Positions 1 to 4,716 of a DNA stretch of 5,019 nt are shown one piece after another (within the stretch, counting starts at the first letter, position 1; the number at the start of each line of letters is the position of its first letter). The notes below the pieces were generated by a model. The model ran no database searches and was not told where the DNA came from. It worked only from the letters and a program-made list of their open reading frames with translations. The translations under genes and the position numbers were made by a program. The DNA comes from Planctomycetota bacterium (GTDB taxonomy: Bacteria > Planctomycetota > SZUA-567 > H5-PLA8 > CALKMO01). The DNA lies in assembly GCA_026417845.1 (NCBI GenBank), contig JAOACM010000352.1:1-5019 (forward strand). The letters run 5' to 3'.

Positions 1-1
1 C

Positions 2-679
2 GTCATGGCCGTCCTGCGCCCGCTCAAACTTGTAATACTCAATTACCCGGAAGGCCGGACCGAAGAGATGCGGGCGGTCAACAATCCGGAGGATCCGTCG
101 GCCGGCACGAGACTGGTGCCGTTCTCGCGCGAGCTTTACATCGAGCGCGACGACTTCATGGAGAATCCGCCGCCGAAATTCTACAGGCTGGCGCCGGGCA
201 GGGAGGTGCGGCTGAGGTACGCCTATTTCGTCAGGTGCGTCGGGTTCAAGAAGGACCCCGCCACGGGCGAACCGGTCGAGGTCCACTGCGTCTACGATCC
301 GGCCACACGCGGCGGCGATGCGCCGGACGGCAGGAAGGTCAAGGTCACGCTCCACTGGGTATCCGCACAGCATGCGGCGCGCGGCGAGGTCAGGCTGTAC
401 GACAAGCTGTTCCTGAAGGAAAACCCGATGGATATACCCGAAGGCGGGAAGTTCGAGGACAACATCAACCCGAAGTCGCTTGAGGTCCTGAAGGATTGCC
501 CGATTGAGCCGGGGCTGGCAGATGTCGCGCCGGGCGCCAGATTCCAGTTCGAACGCTTGGGTTATTTCTGCGCCGACAGAGACTCGAGGCCCGGCAGGCC
601 GGTGTTCAACCGCACCGTAACGCTCAAGGACGAGTGGGCCAGGATACAAAGGAAAGGGCAGAGCGGTCCGGACCGGTAA
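2..679 (+). CDS. glnS: Glutaminyl-tRNA synthetase, C-terminal anticodon-binding region (partial, 5' end outside window)
   Basis: Class I synthetase that attaches glutamine to tRNA-Gln in the cytoplasm. Only about the last 225 codons are present. The reading frame is open to the left edge, and the ATG at 5-7 is an internal Met (the E. coli enzyme has a similar MAV at this point), so it is not the true start. The catalytic Rossmann domain with its HIGH- and KMSKS-type motifs must lie to the left. What remains is the pair of beta-barrels that read the anticodon. Hallmarks: LKLVILNYP at the domain start, VPFSRELYIERDDF, FYRLAPGREVRLRYAY, DGRKVKVTLHWVSAQHA, EVRLYDKLF, INPKSLEVLKD, the FQFERLGYFCAD block, and PVFNRTVTLKDEWARI close to the C-terminus. 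Length and end match the family (E. coli GlnRS is about 550 residues). The gene ends in TAA and converges on coaB. Confusion with GluRS is unlikely, because these barrels and the FNRTV ending are typical of GlnRS/eukaryotic GluRS. Confidence 0.96.
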   Translation, partial: VMAVLRPLKLVILNYPEGRTEEMRAVNNPEDPSAGTRLVPFSRELYIERDDFMENPPPKFYRLAPGREVRLRYAYFVRCVGFKKDPATGEPVEVHCVYDPATRGGDAPDGRKVKVTLHWVSAQHAARGEVRLYDKLFLKENPMDIPEGGKFEDNINPKSLEVLKDCPIEPGLADVAPGARFQFERLGYFCADRDSRPGRPVFNRTVTLKDEWARIQRKGQSGPDR

Positions 680-766
680 GGACCTTATCCGAAAACCTCC
701 AGCGCACAACTTATACGTCAGCGGGTTCTATTGTCCGTCAGGAAGTTTCCAGACAGGCACTAAACG

Positions 767-816
767 CGCCGGACGGCGGCCGCGATGCGCAAGGGAGGAT
801 CCGCATTCCGTCGGCG
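767..816. other. Imperfect stem-loop in the glnS/coaB convergent gap
   Basis: The 144-bp gap between the converging 3' ends of glnS and coaB holds no gene. CGCCGGACGG (767-776) can pair with CCGTCGGCG (808-816), giving nine pairs with one bulged G. Inside it, ATGCG (785-789) can pair with CGCAT (802-806). The position between two 3' ends suits a two-way transcription end or barrier. There is no T-tract on either strand, so it is not a textbook intrinsic terminator. The pairing was read by eye without an energy calculation. Confidence 0.4.
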
Positions 817-823
817 GCCCCAT

Positions 824-1522
824 TCAGGAAACCCCGCCCGGATGCCGGATGGACGCGCCCCCCAACCGGACTGCGCGCCCCCCAAGACGCTCCTCGATGC
901 GGCGAACCAGCCACGAGGCCAGCGCGGCTTTCGAGCGGCGGCCGAGATCAGTCCACAGGCCGGTCGAATCAAGCGCGGCGAACGCGGCGGACTTGCCGCC
1001 GAAGCTCTCGGGCCCGTTCAATACTATGAGGTCGAGGTTTTTGGCCTTGAGTTTGCGCGCGGCCTCGGTCCTTCCTCCGGACACTCCGCCGGCCTCCAGC
1101 GCGAAACCGGCAAGTGCCTGTCCGGCCCGCTTGCGCGATCCCATCCGGGCAAGGATATCCACGGTCGGAACCAGGCGCAGCAGCATCGGCCGCCCGGACT
1201 TCTTTAACTTACCGCGTGCCTTCCGGGCGGGGGTATAATCGGCGACGGCGGCGGTCATGACCGCGGCATCAACATCCGGGAATATGCGGCGGCAGGCGGC
1301 GTACATCTCTGCCGCTGATCGCACATCCACGCGGTGGACGCCGCGCGGGGTCTTCAGCGCCACCGGGCCGGTCACGAGCGTAACATCCCAGCCGCGCCGT
1401 GCCGCCGCTCGTGCCACCTCGAACCCCATCCGCCCGCTGCTGCGGTTGCTTATGTACCGGACCTCGTCAATATCCTCGACGGTAGGACCGGCTGTGACCA
1501 GCATCTTCCGGCGCGCTCTCAT
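824..1522 (-). CDS. coaB: Phosphopantothenate--cysteine ligase, stand-alone CoaB
   Basis: Second step of coenzyme A synthesis from pantothenate: joins 4'-phosphopantothenate to cysteine using a nucleoside triphosphate (CTP in most bacteria). The 232 residues correspond to the C-terminal half of bacterial CoaBC (Dfp). Visible family motifs: TAGPT (10-14) of the nucleotide-binding fold, VRYISNRSSGRMG (21-33) with Arg22 and Asn26 matching E. coli residues essential for catalysis, VTLVTGP (47-53), AAVADY (91-96), the KLKK lysine motif (105-108), GFALE (139-143) and KNLDLIVLN (161-169). The ATG at 1522 has a GAGGGA Shine-Dalgarno stretch about 4-6 nt upstream. The frame stays open further 5' to a TGA near 1650, but without an ATG/GTG/TTG start or CoaC-like sequence, so there is no fused flavin decarboxylase domain. 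A separate coaC is expected elsewhere. It is the last gene of the leftward gpi-HD-coaB series, 195 bp after the HD gene. The tail after about residue 213 is poorly conserved. Confidence 0.92.
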   Translation of the reverse strand: MRARRKMLVTAGPTVEDIDEVRYISNRSSGRMGFEVARAAARRGWDVTLVTGPVALKTPRGVHRVDVRSAAEMYAACRRIFPDVDAAVMTAAVADYTPARKARGKLKKSGRPMLLRLVPTVDILARMGSRKRAGQALAGFALEAGGVSGGRTEAARKLKAKNLDLIVLNGPESFGGKSAAFAALDSTGLWTDLGRRSKAALASWLVRRIEERLGGRAVRLGGASIRHPGGVS

Positions 1523-1573
1523 CCCGTCCCTCGTCCCATCCCCGCCGGCGTAATCCTGAGCCGCCGGCCCCGT

Positions 1574-1667
1574 TCGCGTACGCGAGGCAGCCCGCAGGCA
1601 GTACTGTCGCCATCCCGGAAAACAGAGCCGCTGCCTGGCAGGCTGGCGTCAGAGCAGGAAATCCTGC
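1574..1667. promoter_or_regulatory. Cluster of palindromes upstream of coaB (possible operator/structured leader)
   Basis: The spacer between the HD gene stop and the coaB start holds four perfect palindromes or inverted repeats. They are TCGCGTACGCGA (1574-1585), CAGTACTG (1599-1606), CTGCCTGGCAG (1631-1641, one-base centre) and GCAGGAAATCCTGC (1654-1667). A direct repeat AGGCAG occurs at 1585-1590 and 1596-1601. The 12-bp palindrome lies about 52 bp upstream of the coaB ATG, a plausible place for a repressor or activator site. The inverted repeat at 1654-1667 could instead fold as an RNA hairpin. I see no clear -35/-10 pair here. Function is inferred from position and symmetry only. Confidence 0.35.
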
Positions 1668-1693
1668 CGGGACGGATCGTCAAGGGGCGGCAG
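1664..1693. repeat. Stem-loop with GGACGGATCGT loop, copy 1
   Basis: CTGCCG (1664-1669) and CGGCAG (1688-1693) form a six-pair stem around an 18-nt loop. Positions 1670-1689 match 4467-4486 at 18 of 20 bases. The two mismatches are C/G and G/C, within GGACGGATCGT-S-AA-S-GGGCG. It sits in the spacer between the HD gene and coaB. It could be a dispersed repeat, a protein-binding site or an RNA element; the sequence does not decide which. Confidence 0.4.
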
Positions 1694-1719
1694 AGGAGCG
1701 CCCGCTAGGGGCGCCTCCT
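1694..1719. other. GC-rich hairpin spanning the HD gene stop codon (possible weak terminator or dispersed repeat)
   Basis: AGGAGCGCCC (1694-1703) pairs with GGGCG-C-CTCCT (1709-1719): ten pairs, one bulged C and the loop GCTAG. On the - strand the hairpin starts at the TAG stop of the HD gene (1718-1720). It is stable enough on paper to act as a terminator or RNA 3'-end barrier, but only a weak CCTTG follows and no U-tract. It could equally be an intergenic repeat that supplied the stop codon. Confidence 0.5.
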
Positions 1720-2308
1720 ACAGAGGCGGCACGCCCTCCCACCGCGGCGCGCTCTCCTGCAGCGCCTTCAGCACCGCCCCGATATGCGCCTCGCGTTCAA
1801 CCCCAAGCTCCGCTATGCCCTTCTCGATTTCCTCCCGGCTCACGTTCCGCGCGAACGCCTTGTCCTTCAGTTTCTTTATGACGCTCCTTACCTCGACCTC
1901 CGCGATCTTCTTCGACGGCCTTACCAGGGCTACTGCGGTCAGGAAGCCGCACAACTCGTCGCAGGCGAACAGCATCTTCGCCAGGTCCGAGTCGCGGGGT
2001 ACGCCGGAGTATTCCGCGTCGCCGAGTATGGCACGGCACCAGTTCTCCGGGAATCCGCGCCGCCGCAGCTCTTCGACGCCTTTGAACGGGTGGTCCTCCT
2101 TCGTCGGATATTTTTCGAAGTCGAAATCGTGCAACAGGCCGACGGTGCCCCAGCCCTCGACGCTGTCCTGTCCGGGCGGCGCCGATGCCGGCAGTCCGCG
2201 CGAGGCGGCCATCGCCCGCATCGCCTCCTCGACCGTCCGCAGATGCCTCCGCAGCGATTCCCCCTGAACCCATTCTTTCACAAGCGCCGCGGCCGATTCA
2301 CGATCCAT
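1718..2308 (-). CDS. Predicted metal-dependent hydrolase, HD superfamily
   Basis: A 196-residue soluble protein resembling the uncharacterised HD-hydrolase group COG2316. HD enzymes bind divalent metal and usually hydrolyse phosphate esters; the substrate here is unknown. Visible ligands are His22 (in LRRHLRTVE), His60-Asp61 (in GLLHDFDFEKYP) and Asp117 (in LFACDELCGF). The block ALVRPSKKIAEVEVRSVIKKLKDKAFAR (split here as 127-137 and on to about 154) is characteristic of this group. His73 in EDHPFKG is also present. At residue 97 (ILGDAEYSGV) there is Asp where relatives I remember have His. The start is set by a strong GGAGGAG ribosome binding site just before the ATG at 2308 and by the family-like beginning MDRESAAALVKEW. 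An in-frame ATG at 2404 would add 32 unconserved residues overlapping the gpi-HD spacer and is less likely. It lies 114 bp after gpi and 195 bp before coaB in the same direction. No signal peptide or membrane segment is visible. Confidence 0.85.
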   Translation of the reverse strand: MDRESAAALVKEWVQGESLRRHLRTVEEAMRAMAASRGLPASAPPGQDSVEGWGTVGLLHDFDFEKYPTKEDHPFKGVEELRRRGFPENWCRAILGDAEYSGVPRDSDLAKMLFACDELCGFLTAVALVRPSKKIAEVEVRSVIKKLKDKAFARNVSREEIEKGIAELGVEREAHIGAVLKALQESAPRWEGVPPL

Positions 2309-2312
2309 CTCT

Positions 2313-2319
2313 CTCCTCC
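2313..2319 (-). promoter_or_regulatory. Ribosome binding site that fixes the HD gene start
   Basis: On the - strand GGAGGAG lies 4-6 nt before the ATG at 2308, close to the ideal anti-Shine-Dalgarno match. It supports the 196-residue product over the 32-residue-longer reading from 2404. Confidence 0.8.
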
Positions 2320-2372
2320 CGTATAGGCGCCCTTTCAGCCGTACAGGGAAAGGGTCCGCCGTATCGCGCCAC

Positions 2373-2390
2373 GCACGGCCTAGGGCGTGC
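2373..2390. other. Hairpin in the gpi-HD gene spacer
   Basis: GCACG (2373-2377) pairs with CGTGC (2386-2390). Two inner G-C pairs close on a TA loop after one C-C or G-G mismatch. A second inverted pair, CCCTTT (2330-2335) and AAAGGG (2349-2354), sits nearer the HD ribosome binding site. The 114-bp spacer holds no gene. There is no U-tract, so termination between gpi and the HD gene is not supported. Confidence 0.3.
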
Positions 2391-2422
2391 GGGCAGCCCG
2401 CCACACGCAGGAAGCGAAGCCC

Positions 2423-4015
2423 TTATCTGCCAGCACGATACCGGCGATCGAAGGGGGCGGATCCCTCCGCCCCGACGCCCCTGTCCGGATTTGCGGCCAG
2501 GTGTTCCAGCAGGTGGAAGACCGTCTCCGTGTCGTCCTCCGCCCCGACGGCCTTCGCTATTTCCTCTACCGTCGCGCCGCGTCCGCCGGCCGACTTCAGG
2601 AAGTCCAGCACTCTGCGCTGGAGCGCCAGTATTTCGCCGGCAGCCTTCTTCCCGGCCTCGACCCCTGGCTGATGGTAGGCGTTTACATTTATGAGCGATG
2701 CGTAAAGCCCTACGGCCCTTTCGTACAGCGCTATCAGCGCCCCAAGCGAGGCTGGAGAAACGTCCGGCATCGTAACGGTCATCGAACGGCGGCCCTTCTC
2801 GTAAAGGGCGCGTCGCGTGCCCAGCAGGAAGCCGAGCAGGTAGTCTCCAGATGTGATCCCCGGCTCGACCTCGATGGATTTTCCCTCTCTGTCCCGGAGG
2901 ACCTGGATGAACGTTACAAAGAAGTTGTCCAGGCCGTCCCTGAGCTGCTGGATGTACGAATGCTGGTCCGTGGACCCCTTGTTGCCGTACACGGACAGCC
3001 CCTGGTTCACGATACTGCCGGCCAGGTCCTTTTCCTTGCCCAGCGACTCCATCACTAGCTGCTGGAGATATTTCGCGAAAAGTTCGAGCCTGTCCTTGTA
3101 GGGAATGATGACCATGTCGCGGCATCCGCGACCATCGCCGGCAAGGTGCCACATGGCTGCCAGCATCGCGGCCGGGTTGGCGCGCGGGTCGGCGGCTCTG
3201 GTCCAGACATCCATGGCTGCCGCGCCGTCGAGGAAGGCGTCGGTGTCTATGCCCTGCAGGGCGGCCGGGAGCAGCCCGACGGCCGATGTCACAGATGTCC
3301 TGCCGCCGACCCAGTCCCACATGGGGAACCTCGCCAGCCATTTCTCGTCGCGCGCCTGTCCGTCGAGCTGGCTGCCTTCCGACGTCACGGCAACGGCGTG
3401 CTGAGCGAATGGGATGCCGGCGCGGCGATACGCTTCGGCGGCCTCGAGCATCCCGTTGCGCGTCTCCTTCGTCCCGCCGGACTTCGATATCACTATCGTC
3501 AGTGTTGACTTCAGGCCGGATGGGCCAAGCGCGGCGAAAATCCTGTCCATGCCGTCCGGGTCGGTGTTGTCCAGAAAGAACGGACGCATCCGGTCGTCCG
3601 GAGTGGACAGGGCGGAGGCGACCAGCTGCGGGCCGAGCGCCGACCCGCCGATGCCTATGACCAGCAGATTCCTGAAGAGCCGGGCCTTCTTCGGGCGTAT
3701 CTCGCCGCAGTTCACATGCGCGACGAAGTCCTTTATACGATCCCGCGTCTCCTCGATGGCGCGCCTGATATCCGCCGTCGGAGCCAGTTCCGGATCCCTC
3801 AGCCAGTAGTGGCCCACCATCCGGTTTTCATCGGGGTTGGCGATCCCACCCTTTTCGAGGTCCCGCATCGCCTCCAGCGCCTTTCGCAGCGGAGCGTCCA
3901 TTCGTTCGATCGAATCGCTCCCGGCACCCATGCGGCTGAAGTCCAGCCGGAAACATGTCTTCGGATCGAAAAGCAGGCTCCGGCGGAATCCGGTCCATGA
4001 AACGCTGTCAGGCAT
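2423..4015 (-). CDS. pgi: Glucose-6-phosphate isomerase
   Basis: Cytoplasmic enzyme that interconverts glucose-6-phosphate and fructose-6-phosphate in glycolysis and gluconeogenesis. The 530 residues match the long bacterial form, especially the cyanobacterial type of about 528 residues, with the entry motif GHYWLRDPELAPT (68-80). Two sugar isomerase (SIS) folds are visible: GIGGSALG (121-128) in the first, the phosphate-binding SKSGGTKET (177-185), and WDWVGGRTS (233-241), a PGI signature. Expected catalytic residues are present: Glu323 in MESLGK, His352 in GSTDQHSY and Lys456 in QPGVEAGKK, the second PGI signature. Residues from about 478 form a small winged-helix-like tail (ATVEEIAKAVG...HLLEHLAAN), which related enzymes also carry. 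The ATG at 4015 has a strong GGAGG about 6 nt upstream. This is the first gene of the leftward gpi-HD-coaB series, divergent from the dehydrogenase gene across about 700 bp. The alternative, a bifunctional phosphoglucose/phosphomannose isomerase, is shorter and lacks these signatures. Confidence 0.97.
   Translation of the reverse strand: MPDSVSWTGFRRSLLFDPKTCFRLDFSRMGAGSDSIERMDAPLRKALEAMRDLEKGGIANPDENRMVGHYWLRDPELAPTADIRRAIEETRDRIKDFVAHVNCGEIRPKKARLFRNLLVIGIGGSALGPQLVASALSTPDDRMRPFFLDNTDPDGMDRIFAALGPSGLKSTLTIVISKSGGTKETRNGMLEAAEAYRRAGIPFAQHAVAVTSEGSQLDGQARDEKWLARFPMWDWVGGRTSVTSAVGLLPAALQGIDTDAFLDGAAAMDVWTRAADPRANPAAMLAAMWHLAGDGRGCRDMVIIPYKDRLELFAKYLQQLVMESLGKEKDLAGSIVNQGLSVYGNKGSTDQHSYIQQLRDGLDNFFVTFIQVLRDREGKSIEVEPGITSGDYLLGFLLGTRRALYEKGRRSMTVTMPDVSPASLGALIALYERAVGLYASLINVNAYHQPGVEAGKKAAGEILALQRRVLDFLKSAGGRGATVEEIAKAVGAEDDTETVFHLLEHLAANPDRGVGAEGSAPFDRRYRAGR
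2454..2473 (-). other. Perfect 8-bp hairpin inside the gpi 3' end
   Basis: GGGGCGGA and TCCGCCCC flank a four-base loop. This gives an eight-pair GC-rich stem that starts 28 bp inside the gpi coding end on the - strand. It encodes part of the variable C-terminal tail (GAEGSAP). It may slow decay or translation at the mRNA end, or may be chance in GC-rich DNA. No U-tract follows. Confidence 0.35.
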
Positions 4016-4151
4016 CTTCCCCCTCCCCGCGCAGCTGGAACCCTGTCAAAAAACCTTCGTGGCGTCCAGAGATCATCACGCGGCATCCAGCCCGCCATCC
4101 GGAGGTTCCCCGGGCAGACTCCAAATCCTTTCCGCGCGGCTGTCCTTTCAT

Positions 4152-4176
4152 GCGGCAGCCCGCGGCGGGCTACCGC
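4152..4176. other. Strong GC hairpin upstream of gpi
   Basis: GCGG-c-AGCCCG (4152-4162) pairs with CGGGCT-a-CCGC (4166-4176), ten pairs with one C/A mismatch around a CGG loop. It lies about 140-160 bp upstream of the gpi ATG. If gpi is transcribed from further right, it would be in the gpi leader RNA. No T-tract adjoins either side. The role is unknown. Confidence 0.4.
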
Positions 4177-4434
4177 GGCAACCATCCGGCGACCGCATCG
4201 CGCGCCCCCAGTTTACGATATGGCGGAACCGAATCGCGGGCAAGAACAAACGGGAACGATCCCGGGGAAGGCGTGCCGCATCGGGTGGCGGAGAAGCGGA
4301 ACGTAGTTGTCTGCAGCCCCATATTGCGGGGCACAGGAGGCGCGAGGGGTGTATGTGGCAGCGCTATTGTTATCCCGCTCAAGCGCGCCACTGCAGGCAG
4401 CAGCCCCTGCCCGAACCCGGCAAACAATTTACAG

Positions 4435-4507
4435 CGGAACGGATCGTGCCAGGCCTGTATCGCCCCGGACGGATCGTGAACGGGCGTTGATACTGGCAGC
4501 CGTTCCG
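4435..4507. repeat. Long imperfect inverted repeat overlapping a promoter candidate
   Basis: CGGAACGG (4435-4442) matches CCGTTCCG (4500-4507) perfectly. Inside, TGCCAG (4447-4452) pairs with CTGGCA (4493-4498). Further in, TATCGCCC (4458-4465) can pair with most of GGGCGTTGATA (4482-4492) with a bulge. About 22 pairs in total are possible across 73 nt. The centre, GGACGGATCGTGAAC (4467-4481), is the second copy of the motif at 1670-1689. The right arm falls between the predicted -35 and -10, so it may be an operator, or at RNA level a 5' or 3' structure. Pairing was read by eye. Confidence 0.5.
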
Positions 4508-4514
4508 TCATAAT
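4487..4514 (+). promoter_or_regulatory. Sigma70-like promoter candidate for the dehydrogenase gene
   Basis: TTGATA (4487-4492, 5 of 6 to TTGACA) and CATAAT (4509-4514, 5 of 6 to TATAAT) are separated by 16 bp. Transcription would start near 4521, giving an approximately 195-nt leader before the ATG at 4717. It is the best -35/-10 pair I found in the region. Inverted-repeat arms occupy the -35 flank and the spacer, which suggests control by a bound protein. This is inference from consensus only. Confidence 0.45.
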
Positions 4515-4716
4515 CCAGCGTTCCCGCTCACATCTCTGACAGCCTGCACAAGAGGAGATCGTGGGCGTGGCGGGGGAAGCGTCCGATTTGGCGTGGGGCG
4601 GCCTCATAAAGCGGGCTGGAAACCGGAAAGAGGCGGGCGATGCGGGAAAACCGGCCCCCAAGCCTGCGCAAAGGCTTCCTGCCATTCCGGCACGACAGAA
4701 AGCAGAAGGGATAAAA

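Larger units (their letters stand above)
4016..4716. other. 700-bp intergenic region without a convincing gene
   Basis: Lies between the divergent starts of gpi and the dehydrogenase gene. Open frames on both strands here give Arg/Ser/Pro-rich translations with no family resemblance, and most run into the neighbouring genes antisense. I found no tRNA T-loop, no SRP, tmRNA or RNase P core, and no riboswitch motif I recognise. What it does hold are inverted repeats: 4152-4176, CGGGA/TCCCG at 4251-4264, GCCCC/GGGGC at 4316-4332, the long repeat at 4435-4507, and AAGCCT/AGGCTT at 4660-4677. It also holds a rightward promoter candidate. An unannotated small RNA or a decayed gene cannot be ruled out. 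Confidence 0.6.

Noticed and set aside
2309..2404. Upstream ATG at 2404 as the HD gene start
   Set aside because: The added 32 residues do not look like the family, and a near-ideal GGAGGAG lies directly before the ATG at 2308.
2298..3341. 347-codon open frame on the - strand within gpi
   Set aside because: Antisense-free shadow in another frame of gpi, rich in Arg/Gly/Pro, no domain; gpi has full catalytic signatures in its own frame.
4044..4049. TTGACA on the - strand as a gpi -35 box
   Set aside because: No -10-like hexamer 16-18 bp downstream; that stretch is GC-rich and already contains the ribosome binding site, only about 30 bp from the ATG.
4215..4243. TTGCCC - 17 bp - TATCGT on the - strand as a gpi promoter
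   Set aside because: The spacing is right, but the -35 matches only about 3 of 6 and the -10 about 4 of 6. Too weak to list, though it remains the best leftward candidate seen.
4363..4381. Lac-operator-like ATTGTTATCC-CGCTCA string near 4365-4380
   Set aside because: It resembles half of the E. coli lac operator but has an extra base and lacks the matching second half (AAGCG instead of CAATT). No LacI-type gene is in the window.
3955..4479. 174-codon + strand frame over the gpi start and intergenic region
   Set aside because: No recognisable motif, overlaps the gpi 5' end antisense, and its composition is that of non-coding GC-rich DNA.
4600..4716. Possible riboswitch before the dehydrogenase (GCGCAAAGGCTT hairpin resembling a c-di-GMP or glycine motif)
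   Set aside because: Only a simple AAGCCT/AGGCTT hairpin is present; the conserved core blocks of known riboswitch classes are missing.
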